Below are positions 8,941 to 18,050 of a stretch of DNA of 64,000 bases, piece by piece; positions within the stretch are counted from its first letter, which is position 1; the number at the start of each line of letters is the position of its first letter. Location: NCBI RefSeq assembly GCF_904848585.1, contig NZ_CAJHCR010000016.1:62001-126000 (forward strand), read 5' to 3'. A model generated the notes under the pieces. That model saw only the letters and a program-made list of their open reading frames with translations, was not told the origin of the DNA and searched no databases. Both the position numbers and the translations under genes were made by a program. The stretch comes from Paraburkholderia kirstenboschensis. Lineage in GTDB: Bacteria > Pseudomonadota > Gammaproteobacteria > Burkholderiales > Burkholderiaceae.

Positions 8941-10263
8941 TCAGCCGCTATGCCGCATCCGGTACTCGGCGCTGCGCGCGTGCGCCTGCAAGCCCTCGCC
9001 ATAAGCGAGTTCGGCGGCGATCTCGCCGAGCGTCTGCGCGCCTTCCGCGCTCACTTCGATCACGCTCGAGCGCTTGAAGAAATCGTAGACGCCCAACGGC
9101 GACGAGAACCGTGCGGTGCGAGACGTGGGCAGAACGTGGTTCGGCCCCGCGCAGTAGTCGCCGAGACTCTCGCTCGTATAGCGGCCGAGGAAAATTGCGC
9201 CCGCATGGCGAATCAACTGCCCCCACTGATGCGGCTCCAGCGCCGAAATTTCGAGGTGTTCCGGCGCGATGTCGTTGGCGATCGCGCAGGCTTCCGCCAT
9301 GTCGCGCACCTTGACGAGCGCGCCGCGCCCTTCGAGCGACGCCTGGATCACGTCCCGGCGCGGCATGGTGGGCAACAGTTCGTTGATCGCATCGCTCACG
9401 CGGCCGATGAACGCGTCGTCCGGGCACAGCAGAATGGACTGCGCGAGCTCGTCGTGCTCGGCTTGCGAGAACAGGTCCATCGCGACCCAACGCGGATCGG
9501 TCGTACCGTCGCACAGCACGAGGATTTCGGACGGCCCCGCGATCATGTCGATGCCGACGGTGCCGAACACGCGCCGCTTGGCCGACGCCACATACGCATT
9601 GCCGGGACCGCAAATCTTGTCGACAGCGGGCACGGTTTGCGTGCCGTACGCAAGCGCGCCGACGGCCTGCGCGCCGCCGATCGTGAACACTCGATCCACG
9701 CCGCCGAGCAAGGCCGCCGCGAGCACGAGCGGGTTCTTCACGCCGTCCGGCGTGGGCACCACCATGACGATTTCGCGCACGCCGGCCACGCGCGCCGGAA
9801 TCGCATTCATCAGCACCGACGACGGATACGCTGCCTTGCCGCCCGGCACGTAGATACCCGCGCGATCGAGCGGCGTGACCTTCTGGCCGAGCACGGTGCC
9901 GTCGGATTCCGTGTATTGCCAGCTATGGCTGCCGCACTCGATCTTCTGCTTCTCGTGGTAACCGCGCACGCGCGCCGCCGCGGCTTCCAGCGCCGCGCGA
10001 CGCTTCGGCTCGAGACCTTCGAGCGCCGCATCGAGTTCAGACATCGGCAGCTCTAACGCCGCAACGCTGTTCGCGCTCAGACGGTCGAAGCGGTTCGTGT
10101 ATTCGAGCACCGCCGCGTCGCCGCGCGCCTTGACGTCGCTGAGAATCTGCGCGACCGAGCGCTCGATTGCTTCGTCTTCGCTCGCCTCGAACGCGAGCAC
10201 CGCGTGCAGCGACTTGTGGAAGTCACGAGCGGTGGAATCGAGTTTGCGAATCTTGATAGACAT
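8941..10263 (-). CDS. hisD: Histidinol dehydrogenase HisD
   Basis: HisD oxidises histidinol to histidine in two NAD-dependent steps, using Zn. The 440-residue protein contains DMIAGPSEILVLCDG, the catalytic/metal region SQAEHDELAQSILL and the EHLEI motif (Glu-His). Its length is normal. The start ATG follows hisG by 61 bp. Gene order hisG-hisD-hisC-hisB is typical of betaproteobacteria. Confidence 0.98.
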   Translation of the reverse strand: MSIKIRKLDSTARDFHKSLHAVLAFEASEDEAIERSVAQILSDVKARGDAAVLEYTNRFDRLSANSVAALELPMSELDAALEGLEPKRRAALEAAAARVRGYHEKQKIECGSHSWQYTESDGTVLGQKVTPLDRAGIYVPGGKAAYPSSVLMNAIPARVAGVREIVMVVPTPDGVKNPLVLAAALLGGVDRVFTIGGAQAVGALAYGTQTVPAVDKICGPGNAYVASAKRRVFGTVGIDMIAGPSEILVLCDGTTDPRWVAMDLFSQAEHDELAQSILLCPDDAFIGRVSDAINELLPTMPRRDVIQASLEGRGALVKVRDMAEACAIANDIAPEHLEISALEPHQWGQLIRHAGAIFLGRYTSESLGDYCAGPNHVLPTSRTARFSSPLGVYDFFKRSSVIEVSAEGAQTLGEIAAELAYGEGLQAHARSAEYRMRHSG

Positions 10264-10324
10264 ACGGGTATCCGTTTCGGTAAGGCGCGCTTTAGAGCCA
10301 GGTCACACGGGCTCGATCCAACTG

Positions 10325-11023
10325 TCAGACCGCGGCAAGGCCGGCTTTCGTCGCGCGTTCGAACGCGTCGAGAATCGGCCGCAATGCGGCGCGCTTGAGC
10401 TTTAGCGCCGCCTGGTTCACAACGAGGCGCGACGAAATCTGCATGATCTCCTCCACCTCCACGAGATTGTTAGCACGCAACGTGTTGCCCGAACTGACCA
10501 GATCGACGATCGCGTCCGCGAGACCGACGAGCGGCGCCAGTTCCATGGAACCGTACAACTTGATCAGGTCGACGTGAACACCCTTGGCGGCAAAATGCTC
10601 ACGTGCGGTCTCGACGTACTTGGTTGCCACGCGCAAGCGGGCGCCCTGGCGCACCGCGTTCGCATAATCGAAACCCGCCGCGACCGCGACCGACATGCGG
10701 CAGCGCGCGATATCCAGATCCACCGGCTGATACAGCCCGCTGCCGCCGTGTTCGAGCAACACGTCTTTGCCCGCCACGCCGAAGTCGGCCGCGCCGTATT
10801 CCACATAGGTCGGCACGTCCGTCGCGCGAACGATGATCACGCGCAGATTGGCGTCGGTGGTCGGCAGAATCAGCTTGCGCGAAGTCTCCGGGTCTTCGGC
10901 TACTTCGATGCCGGCTGCGGCCAGTAGCGGCAGCGTTTCCTCAAAGATACGCCCCTTCGACAAAGCAAGCGTAAGCGGCGCGCTGACCGCCGGCGAGCTC
11001 GACGTTTGCGGCATCGAACTCAT
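10325..11023 (-). CDS. hisG: ATP phosphoribosyltransferase HisG (short form)
   Basis: HisG joins ATP and PRPP in the first committed step of histidine synthesis. At 232 residues this is the short form, lacking the C-terminal regulatory ACT-like domain. In known systems the short form needs HisZ for activity and feedback control, and hisZ is not in this window. Motifs include LALSKGRIFEETLP and the PRPP loop DLVSSGNTLRANNL. The start overlaps the murA stop by 4 bp (11020-11023), linking cell-wall and histidine genes in one transcript. Confidence 0.96.
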   Translation of the reverse strand: MSSMPQTSSSPAVSAPLTLALSKGRIFEETLPLLAAAGIEVAEDPETSRKLILPTTDANLRVIIVRATDVPTYVEYGAADFGVAGKDVLLEHGGSGLYQPVDLDIARCRMSVAVAAGFDYANAVRQGARLRVATKYVETAREHFAAKGVHVDLIKLYGSMELAPLVGLADAIVDLVSSGNTLRANNLVEVEEIMQISSRLVVNQAALKLKRAALRPILDAFERATKAGLAAV

Positions 11024-12282
11024 GCCTGGCTCCCGGCGATGCGGCGCACCTTTGCGCCGATCGCGTTGAGCTTGGCTTCCATGCGGTCATAGCCGCGGTC
11101 CAGGTGATAAATGCGGTCGATCAGCGTCTCGCCTTCCGCGCGCAATGCAGCGATCACGAGACTGGCCGACGCGCGCAGGTCGGTTGCCATCACCTTGGCG
11201 CCTGAGAGCTTGTCGACGCCGGTCACGAGCGCGGTCTTGCCGTCCGTTGTGATGTTGGCGCCGAGGCGGTTCAACTCCTGCACGTGCATGAAGCGATTTT
11301 CGAAGATCGTTTCGACAACCTGCGCCTTGCCGTCCGCCACCGTATTCAGCGCCATGAACTGCGCCTGCATGTCGGTCGGAAACGCCGGGTACTCGGACGT
11401 GCGGAACGACACGGCATTCGGACGCTTGTCCATGCGCACGCGCATCCAGTCATCGCCTTCTTCGATTGTCACGCCCGCTTCGCGCAATTTGTCGGTCACC
11501 GCTTCCAGAATCTGCGGACGCACATGGCGCAAGGTGACGTCGCCGCCCGCCGCGGCCACCGCGCACAGGAACGTGCCTGCTTCGATCCGGTCCGGAATCA
11601 CGGTGTGCTTCGCGCCATGCAGCTTGTCCACGCCCTGAATGACGAGGCGGTCAGTGCCGATGCCCTCGATCTTCGCGCCCATCTGCACGAGCAGATGCGC
11701 TAGGTCGCCGACTTCGGGTTCGCGCGCCGCGTTTTCGATGACCGTCTCGCCATCCGCAAGCACCGCTGCCATCAGCAGGTTTTCGGTTCCGGTCACCGTG
11801 ATCATGTCGGTGATGATGCGTGCGCCCTTCAGACGCTCGGCGCGCGCTTCGATGAAGCCGTGCTCGATGGTGATCTCAGCGCCCATTGCCTGCAGGCCCT
11901 TGATGTGCTGATCCACCGGGCGCGCGCCGATCGCGCAACCGCCGGGCAGCGACACGCGCGCGTGGCCGAAACGCGCGACCAGCGGGCCGAGCACGAGGAT
12001 CGACGCGCGCATGGTCTTCACCATCTCATACGGCGCGACGAGGTTGTCGACCTTCGATGCGTCGAGCGACACGCGCCCGTTGCCGCTTTCGATGCGCACG
12101 CCCATCTGGCCGAGCAGCTTGAGCATCGTGCGCACGTCCTGCAAATCGGGCACGTTATCCAGTTCCACCGGCTCCGCGCTCAGCAGACTCGCGCACAGGA
12201 TCGGCAACGCCGCGTTCTTCGCGCCCGAGACAACGACCTCACCCGACAGCGGGTAGCCACCTTCAATGACGAGTTTGTCCAT
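11020..12282 (-). CDS. murA: UDP-N-acetylglucosamine 1-carboxyvinyltransferase MurA
   Basis: MurA transfers enolpyruvate from PEP to UDP-GlcNAc, the first committed step of peptidoglycan synthesis. The 420-residue protein starts MDKLVIEGG as in close family members, so the in-frame extension to 12381 is rejected. Seen motifs are SGAKNAALPILCASLL (catalytic Lys/Asn) and LPGGCAIGARPVD, whose Cys is the fosfomycin target. It is 111 bp downstream of ibaG and overlaps hisG by 4 bp. Confidence 0.98.
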   Translation of the reverse strand: MDKLVIEGGYPLSGEVVVSGAKNAALPILCASLLSAEPVELDNVPDLQDVRTMLKLLGQMGVRIESGNGRVSLDASKVDNLVAPYEMVKTMRASILVLGPLVARFGHARVSLPGGCAIGARPVDQHIKGLQAMGAEITIEHGFIEARAERLKGARIITDMITVTGTENLLMAAVLADGETVIENAAREPEVGDLAHLLVQMGAKIEGIGTDRLVIQGVDKLHGAKHTVIPDRIEAGTFLCAVAAAGGDVTLRHVRPQILEAVTDKLREAGVTIEEGDDWMRVRMDKRPNAVSFRTSEYPAFPTDMQAQFMALNTVADGKAQVVETIFENRFMHVQELNRLGANITTDGKTALVTGVDKLSGAKVMATDLRASASLVIAALRAEGETLIDRIYHLDRGYDRMEAKLNAIGAKVRRIAGSQA

Positions 12283-12393
12283 GCCTGTCTGTTCCTGATC
12301 GACCCGGACTTCAGCCGGGACTGCTTTGATTGTGTTCGACGCGCCGCTGCCGGCGTCGCGCCCTTCCTGAGTAATTCGCACTAAATTTCCAGA

Positions 12394-12633
12394 TTACGCG
12401 TTCTGCCATTCGGCGGGCGTCAGCGTTTTCATGCTGAGCGCGTGGATTTCTTCGCGCATGCGGTCGCCGAGCGCCGCATACACGAGTTGATGACGCTGGA
12501 TCAGCCGCTTGCCCTCGAAGCTCGGGGAAACGATGGTCGCAAAGAAATGCTGACCGTCGCCTTCGACTTCGAGATGCTGGCAAGCGAGTCCAGCGGCGAT
12601 GTATTGCTTGACCTGTTCGGGAGTCGGCAACAT
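12394..12633 (-). CDS. ibaG: BolA-family protein IbaG
   Basis: A 79-residue BolA/IbaG protein. The family binds 2Fe-2S clusters with monothiol glutaredoxins. Visible family features are GDGQHFFATIVSPSFEG and the helix RHQLVYAALGDRM. The ATG at 12631-12633 has AGGAG upstream and follows the permease gene by 14 bp; the longer reading overlaps the permease and is rejected. The position just before murA matches the ibaG-murA pair at the end of the E. coli mla locus. Confidence 0.93.
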   Translation of the reverse strand: MLPTPEQVKQYIAAGLACQHLEVEGDGQHFFATIVSPSFEGKRLIQRHQLVYAALGDRMREEIHALSMKTLTPAEWQNA

Positions 12634-12647
12634 GAGAAAAGCTCCTG

Positions 12648-13412
12648 TCAGTGGCGCAGTTTGTAGCCGGACGCGAGCATGCGCATCGCCACCACGGCCA
12701 GCACCACGAAGAAACCGGCGACGATCGCGAGGCTCACGAGCGGATTGATATCCGACATCCCGAAGAAACCGTAGCGAAAGCCGTCGATCATGTAGAAAAA
12801 AGGATTGAGCCGCGACACTTCGCGCCATACCGGCGGCAGCGTATGTGTGGAGTAGAACACGCCCGAGAGAAACGTGAGCGGCATGATCAGAAAGTTCTGG
12901 AACGCGGCGAGCTGGTCGAACTTCTCGGCCCAGATGCCCGCGATCAGACCGAGCGTGCCGAGAATCGCAGCGCCGAAAATGGCGAACAGAATGATGTAGA
13001 GCGGCGCCGTGAAACTGATCGGCACGAACCAGATCGTCACGATGAACACGCCGAAGCCGACCGCGAGCCCACGCGCGACCGCCGCGAGAACGTAAGCACC
13101 GAACATCTCGTAATGCGACAGCGGCGGCAACAGCACGAACACCAGATTACCGGTGATTTTCGACTGGATCAGCGACGACGAACTGTTCGCAAACGCGTTC
13201 TGCAGCACGCTCATCATCACGAGTCCAGGAATCAGGAAGCTCGTATATTCGACGCCCGGATAAACCTGCACATGGTCGCGCAATGCGTGGCCGAAAATCG
13301 TCAGATACAGCAGCGCGGTGATGATGGGGGCCAACACCGTCTGGAACGACACCTTCCAGAAGCGCAGGATTTCCTTATAGAACAGCGTGCCGAAACCGCT
13401 ATAGCCGCTCAT
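12648..13412 (-). CDS. ABC-2 type exporter permease (YadH-like)
   Basis: A 254-residue inner-membrane permease with about six transmembrane segments and the ABC-2 family pattern (PGLVMMSVLQNAFANSSSS; PLTFLSGVFYSTHTLPP). The substrate is unknown; E. coli YadGH is the closest well-known type. The start overlaps the ATPase stop by 4 bp (13409-13412), and ibaG follows after 14 bp. Its place inside the mla-murA transcript suggests an envelope-related substrate, but that is inference only. Confidence 0.9.
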   Translation of the reverse strand: MSGYSGFGTLFYKEILRFWKVSFQTVLAPIITALLYLTIFGHALRDHVQVYPGVEYTSFLIPGLVMMSVLQNAFANSSSSLIQSKITGNLVFVLLPPLSHYEMFGAYVLAAVARGLAVGFGVFIVTIWFVPISFTAPLYIILFAIFGAAILGTLGLIAGIWAEKFDQLAAFQNFLIMPLTFLSGVFYSTHTLPPVWREVSRLNPFFYMIDGFRYGFFGMSDINPLVSLAIVAGFFVVLAVVAMRMLASGYKLRH

Positions 13413-14341
13413 GCGAGCCCCTCGATCACTTCGGGACCGTTCATCACCTGAACGAAAACGTCTTCGAGGTCGGCTTTGCGGACCTCGATTTCTTCGAATG
13501 TGCAACCCGCCGCGCGGCATTGCGCAAGAATTCTCTCGACCTCGTCATAGCTCGTGAGACGCAGCAAGTGCTGACGGCCATTGCCGTTGCCCGCGCCGCC
13601 CTCGGCTTCGAGCGGCCGCAGTTCGGCCGGCAACACGCCTTGCGCGAAGCGCACGAACAACTGCATGCCGGCGAAGCGTTGCAGCAAGGTGCTCGTGCGA
13701 TCGAGCGCCACCACTTCGCCGCGACGCAGCATCGCGATGCGGTCGCACAGCGATTCGGCCTCTTCCAGATAGTGCGTGGTCAGCACGATGGTGTGACCTT
13801 CCCGATTCAGGCGCGAGATGAATTTCCACAGCGTCTGGCGCAATTCGACGTCGACGCCGGCGGTCGGTTCGTCGAGCACGATTACCGGCGGGCGGTGCAC
13901 CAGTGCCTGCGCAACCAGCACGCGGCGCTTCATGCCGCCCGACAGTGCGCGCATGTTGGCGTCGGCTTTGTCGGTGAGATCGAGATTGGCCATGATTTCG
14001 TCGATCCACGCGTCGTTGTTGCGCAACCCGTAATAACCGGACTGGATACGCAACGTTTCGCGCACGGTGAAGAACGGATCGAACACGAGTTCCTGCGGCA
14101 CCACGCCGAGTGCGCGGCGAGCCGCGCGGAAGTCGCCGACCACGTCGTGGCCGCGCACGGCGATGTTGCCCTCGTCCGCGCGCGCAAGGCCCGCGAGAAT
14201 GCTGATGAGCGTTGTCTTGCCCGCGCCGTTCGGACCCAGAAGCCCGAAGAACTCGCCTTCTTCCACTGAGAGGCTGACGCCCTTGAGCGCCTGCAAGTCT
14301 TTGTAGCGCTTTTTGACGTTACGAATTTCTATGGCTGACAT
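13409..14341 (-). CDS. ABC-2 type exporter ATPase (YadG-like)
   Basis: A 310-residue ABC ATPase partnered with the overlapping permease. Walker A is GPNGAGKTT, the signature is LSGGMKRRVLVAQAL, Walker B is VIVLDEPTAGVD, and the H-loop lies in TTHYLEEAE. The C-terminal ~80 residues form the accessory domain found in DrrA/NodI/YadG-type ATPases. It lies 195 bp after mlaB; that gap contains an inverted repeat at 14415-14449. Confidence 0.93.
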   Translation of the reverse strand: MSAIEIRNVKKRYKDLQALKGVSLSVEEGEFFGLLGPNGAGKTTLISILAGLARADEGNIAVRGHDVVGDFRAARRALGVVPQELVFDPFFTVRETLRIQSGYYGLRNNDAWIDEIMANLDLTDKADANMRALSGGMKRRVLVAQALVHRPPVIVLDEPTAGVDVELRQTLWKFISRLNREGHTIVLTTHYLEEAESLCDRIAMLRRGEVVALDRTSTLLQRFAGMQLFVRFAQGVLPAELRPLEAEGGAGNGNGRQHLLRLTSYDEVERILAQCRAAGCTFEEIEVRKADLEDVFVQVMNGPEVIEGLA

Positions 14342-14414
14342 GACAGTGCGCCGCGTGCGGCGCGGCGCTTAAAGGAGCCCTGGGCGGGCGCACGAATGCG
14401 GGAAAGAAACGGAA

Positions 14415-14449
14415 TTGGGGCCGGTTAGGCGGTCCGAACCGCGCCCCAA
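14415..14449. repeat. Inverted repeat between mlaB and the ABC ATPase gene
   Basis: TTGGGGC (14415-14421) pairs with GCCCCAA (14443-14449), and an inner CGGTT/AACCG stem extends the hairpin. On the transcribed minus strand the T-run comes before the hairpin, not after, so it is not a standard terminator. It may be an mRNA processing or stability element between the mla and yad parts of the transcript. No promoter is obvious in this gap. Confidence 0.4.
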
Positions 14450-14536
14450 AAAACGCTTGATTATAGGGCAAAAAGCAGAGGCCCTATCTCAGTAGCGGGG
14501 AGTGCGGAGCGGCGCGATGAACGCGTCAGGCGAGCG

Positions 14537-14830
14537 TCAATGTCGCGCCGACAACAGCGTATCGACGCCGTAGGCTTGCGCAAGACTGGCAAGGCCAGCC
14601 GGCAGATTGAGGATCTGGAGGGCGGCGCCGCGAGCCTGAGCGGCTCGCTGCCATGCGAGGAGCACGGCGAGCGCCGACGAATCGAACTGCGTAAGCGGCG
14701 CGCAATCCACCGCGCCCGCGCCAGCGGCGATCCGCTCGAGACCCGCCGCAAGCGCGGCATTCGCGCTCGCATGGGTGAGCGTCGCGCCGCTCGCGAAGCG
14801 ATTGACGACGGGGCTCAGCACTTCGCTCAC
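14537..14830 (-). CDS. mlaB: STAS-domain protein MlaB
   Basis: MlaB is the cytoplasmic STAS subunit that stabilises the MlaFEDB phospholipid transporter. The 97-residue protein has the STAS core DCAPLTQFDSSALAVLLAWQRAA, with the Ser-Ser pair at the usual helix N-cap. I place the start at GTG 14828-14830. It overlaps the mlaC stop in a GTGA, the coupling pattern seen throughout this operon. The in-frame extension upstream runs antisense-like through mlaC and is rejected. Confidence 0.9.
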   Translation of the reverse strand: MSEVLSPVVNRFASGATLTHASANAALAAGLERIAAGAGAVDCAPLTQFDSSALAVLLAWQRAAQARGAALQILNLPAGLASLAQAYGVDTLLSARH

Positions 14831-15459
14831 GACTGCTTGCCCGCGGCGAGCTGCTGGTTGCGCTGCGTGAGGAACTGGATCAGCCCGTCCACGCCCTTCT
14901 GCTGGATCTGCTCGTTGAACTGCTGCTGATACGCCTGGATCAGCCACGCGCCGAGCACGTTGATGTCATAAACACGCCAGCCTTGCGGCGTCTTGTAGAG
15001 ACGATAGTCGAGCTGGATCGGCGAGCCGTTGTTCATCACGACGGAGCGAACCACCGTGTCGGTGTCGTCAGGGTTCATGCGGAACGGCTTGTACTGGATC
15101 TGCTGGTCGCGCACCTGAGCAAGCGCGCCCGAATAAGTGCGGATCAGCAACATCTTGAACTGCTCGACGACCTGGTTCTGCTGCTCAGGCGTCGCCGTGC
15201 GCCAGTTGCGGCCCATCGCCAGCTGCGTGGTGCGGCGGAAATCCGTGTACGGCAGGATCTTCTGGTTGACGAGCAGAGTGATGTGCGAGATGTCGCCCTG
15301 CTGGATCGACTTGTCCGCGCGCACCGCGTCGATCACCTGCTGCGTGACCGTTTTGATCAGCACGTCCGGCGCGCTACTGTCGACGGTTTGCGCGGATGCA
15401 CCAACACTTGTGAACGAGAACAGCGCAGCAAACAACGGAATCAGGAAAAATTTTTTCAT
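14827..15459 (-). CDS. mlaC: Periplasmic phospholipid shuttle MlaC
   Basis: MlaC carries phospholipid across the periplasm between MlaA at the outer membrane and MlaFEDB. The 210-residue precursor starts MKKFFLIPLFAALFSFTS and has a Sec signal peptide with probable cleavage after GASAQ. The Tol_Tol_Ttg2 fold is recognisable from KILPYTDFRRTTQLAMGRNW and DINVLGAWLIQAY. It follows mlaA by 114 bp and overlaps mlaB. Confidence 0.95.
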   Translation of the reverse strand: MKKFFLIPLFAALFSFTSVGASAQTVDSSAPDVLIKTVTQQVIDAVRADKSIQQGDISHITLLVNQKILPYTDFRRTTQLAMGRNWRTATPEQQNQVVEQFKMLLIRTYSGALAQVRDQQIQYKPFRMNPDDTDTVVRSVVMNNGSPIQLDYRLYKTPQGWRVYDINVLGAWLIQAYQQQFNEQIQQKGVDGLIQFLTQRNQQLAAGKQS

Positions 15460-15573
15460 ATCGAGCCTTGCGTAAAAAATAGTGCAACCGTTTGAACCGA
15501 CATTAACACGCGAGTTCAGCGGCAATCCATGCGCAAACTGCGAGAGTCGTATCGATCTGTTACGGCCACGCTG

Positions 15574-16629
15574 TCAGCGCAATTTGAATGACGGGATGTT
15601 GAACCGCGTGGGCGGCACAAGCTGGCCCGCCGGGATCTGCGTAGTTTCCGGGCCGCCGTTCAGATCGAGCGGCGGAGTTTCCATGCTGCCCGAAGCGGAC
15701 TCGGGCGCGGCGGCGTTGTTAGCCGTTCCGGTTCCCGAAGCGGCTTGCGGCGGCGTCGCGGCGCTTGCACCCGACGCGGCCGACGCCTTTGCGGCAGCAC
15801 CGCTCGTTCCAGCAGCGCCCGCCGTTCCTGTCACCGCGCCTGCCGGCGCACCGGCGGCCGTGCCGTCGACGTCTTCGTATTTCGGCAGCGGCGCTTCGTC
15901 GCCATAGTTCGGTAACGCCTGCGACTGCTTGCCGTCCGACAGCAGATACTGACGCCGCTGCAAATATGCGTTACGCACGAACGAATACTTGTCGAGCGCG
16001 GCGCCTTCCAGCACGTCGCTCGCGTTAAGCAGATTCGCGCGCGTATTGACGATGTTCAGGCCATACAGCGCCCAGCTCAAACCCGCCGGATCGATATAAC
16101 TGAGCGGATTCACATAGTAATTGCCGATGGAACCCACCGCGTCGCGCACCGTGCTCGGCCCGAACAGCGGCAGCACCAGATACGGACCTGCCGGCACGCC
16201 ATAGTGGCCGAGAGTCAGGCCGAGGTCGTTGTCGTGCTTGGGCAGCTTGGCGAGCGTCGCCACGTCGAACAGACCGCCGACACCAAAGACCGTGTTGATC
16301 ACGATCCGCATGATGTCCTGCACGCCGTCGGTGATCTTCAGCTGCAGCAGGTTGTTGGCCGCGATGTAGACGTCGCCGATATTCGAGAAGAAGTTCGTTA
16401 CGCTGTCGCGAATCGGCTGCGGCGTGATGAACACGTAACCCTTGGCGACCGGCTTCAGCGCGTACTGGTCGAGCTTGTCGTTGACCGTGAAGATCGTGCG
16501 ATTCAAGCCTTCGAGCGGATCGCCCTTGGTGGGCGTCTGCACCGTGGTACAACCGGCGAGCAGCGCGGCGGCGACGGCCAGTTTGGCCGCCCGGAAGGCG
16601 CCTGCGCTCCCAGCGTGTGAGGTCTGCAT
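15574..16629 (-). CDS. mlaA: Outer-membrane lipoprotein MlaA (VacJ)
   Basis: MlaA removes mislocalised phospholipid from the outer leaflet of the outer membrane and hands it to MlaC. The precursor has a lipobox LLAGC (Cys 27) and the family core DPLEGLNRTIFTVNDKLDQ and GPYLVLPLFGPSTVRDAVG. At 351 residues it is about 100 longer than E. coli MlaA; from about residue 250 the tail is Ala/Gly/Thr/Pro-rich and low-complexity. Unlike E. coli, mlaA is inside the mla operon, 11 bp after mlaD. Confidence 0.95.
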   Translation of the reverse strand: MQTSHAGSAGAFRAAKLAVAAALLAGCTTVQTPTKGDPLEGLNRTIFTVNDKLDQYALKPVAKGYVFITPQPIRDSVTNFFSNIGDVYIAANNLLQLKITDGVQDIMRIVINTVFGVGGLFDVATLAKLPKHDNDLGLTLGHYGVPAGPYLVLPLFGPSTVRDAVGSIGNYYVNPLSYIDPAGLSWALYGLNIVNTRANLLNASDVLEGAALDKYSFVRNAYLQRRQYLLSDGKQSQALPNYGDEAPLPKYEDVDGTAAGAPAGAVTGTAGAAGTSGAAAKASAASGASAATPPQAASGTGTANNAAAPESASGSMETPPLDLNGGPETTQIPAGQLVPPTRFNIPSFKLR

Positions 16630-16640
16630 TATTGTTCTCC

Positions 16641-17189
16641 TTATTGACCGGCCGAGCCGGAAGCGGGTAAAGCCGCCGCCGGCGCCGGAGCAGGTGCCGC
16701 GGATCCCGCGCCCGGCTTGGACGCCCCCGAATCAGCCGCTTTGCTATAGAGGAACTGCCCGATCAGGTTTTCCAGCACGATTGCCGATTGCGTCATCGAG
16801 ATCGTGTCGCCAGCTTTAAGCATCTCGGAGTCGCCGCCCGGCTCCAGCCCAATGTATTGCTCGCCGAGAAGGCCCGAGGTCAGGATCTTTGCGGACGTGT
16901 CTTTTGGAAACTGGTACTGCTTGTCGATGTCGATAGTAACGACCGCCTGATAGGCGTTGCTGTCGAAACCGATCGAGCCGACGCGGCCAACCGTCACGCC
17001 CGCGCTCTTCACGGGCGCGCGCGCCTTCAATCCGCCGATATTGTCGAACTTGAGCTTGACCGGGTAGGTTGCCTGGAACGACAGCGAGCTCATGTTGCCG
17101 GCCTTGAGCGCGAGAAACAGCAACGCCACAAAACCCAGCACCACGAACAGGCCGACCCAGAAGTCGAGAGCAGTCTTTTTCATCGTCAT
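16641..17189 (-). CDS. mlaD: MCE-domain protein MlaD
   Basis: MlaD is the hexameric membrane-anchored MCE ring of the inner-membrane phospholipid transporter. The 182-residue protein has an N-terminal transmembrane helix (FWVGLFVVLGFVALLFLALKAG) and an MCE core around FDNIGGLKARAPVKSAGVTV and GLLGEQYIGLEPGG. The C-terminus is Pro/Ala-rich. Two possible ATG starts lie six bases apart (17189 and 17183); I use the first. Confidence 0.95.
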   Translation of the reverse strand: MTMKKTALDFWVGLFVVLGFVALLFLALKAGNMSSLSFQATYPVKLKFDNIGGLKARAPVKSAGVTVGRVGSIGFDSNAYQAVVTIDIDKQYQFPKDTSAKILTSGLLGEQYIGLEPGGDSEMLKAGDTISMTQSAIVLENLIGQFLYSKAADSGASKPGAGSAAPAPAPAAALPASGSAGQ

Positions 17190-17270
17190 CCCAAAGTGAA
17201 TCTGCCGCGCCGCCGTTACTCCGCCGCGCGCGCCACTGACGCGCCGCAGCCGAAAACATGCAGCGCAGTC

Positions 17271-18050
17271 TTAGCTGAACATCAGCGCGGTCAGCAGAAA
17301 ATCGAGGCCGAGCACCGCAAGCGACGCGTACACGACGGTCTTCGTCGTGGCGCGCGACACGCCTTCCGGCGTCGGCTTGGCTTCATAGCCCTGAAAGAGC
17401 GCCACGAACGTCACCGCGAGACCGAACACCACGCTCTTGACGACACCCGCGCCCACGTCGCGCCAGACGTCCACGCCGCCTTGCATTTGCGACCAGAACG
17501 CGCCGGCGTCCACACCGATCAGCAGCACGCCGACCACGTAGCCGCCTGCAATGCCTACCGCGCTGAAAATCGCGGCGAGAATCGGCATGGCGATAATGCC
17601 GGCCCACAGGCGCGGCGCTACCACGACCTTGACCGGGTCGACCGCCATCATTTCCATCGCGGTCAATTGCTCGCCGGCCTTCATCAGGCCGATTTCTGCG
17701 GTGAGCGAGGTGCCCGCGCGACCGGCGAACAGCAGCGCCGTGACTACAGGCCCGAGTTCGCGCACGAGCGATAGCGCGACCAGCAGCCCAAGCGCCTGCT
17801 CGGAGCCGTAGCGATTCAACGTGTAGTACCCCTGCAGACCGAGCACGAAGCCGACGAACAAGCCCGACACCGCGATGATCACCAGCGAATAATTACCTAC
17901 GAAGTGGATCTGCTTCGTGACAAGACGCGGGCGGCGCAGCAACGGGAAAAACTCGAGCACCAGGCGCATGAAAAAGCGTGTCGCATAGCCGGCCGTGCCG
18001 AGCCCGTCGAGCACCGAGCGGCCGAGCGAGCTGATCAGTGAACCGATCAT
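17271..18050 (-). CDS. mlaE: Phospholipid transporter permease MlaE
   Basis: MlaE is the permease of the MlaFEDB complex. The 259-residue protein has the interfacial N-terminal helix and five or so membrane spans of the MlaE (permease) family, with the conserved GRAGTSLTAEIGLMKAGEQL and MMAVDPVKVVVAPRLWAG. The start overlaps the mlaF stop by 4 bp (18047-18050), and mlaD follows after 81 bp. Confidence 0.96.
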   Translation of the reverse strand: MIGSLISSLGRSVLDGLGTAGYATRFFMRLVLEFFPLLRRPRLVTKQIHFVGNYSLVIIAVSGLFVGFVLGLQGYYTLNRYGSEQALGLLVALSLVRELGPVVTALLFAGRAGTSLTAEIGLMKAGEQLTAMEMMAVDPVKVVVAPRLWAGIIAMPILAAIFSAVGIAGGYVVGVLLIGVDAGAFWSQMQGGVDVWRDVGAGVVKSVVFGLAVTFVALFQGYEAKPTPEGVSRATTKTVVYASLAVLGLDFLLTALMFS

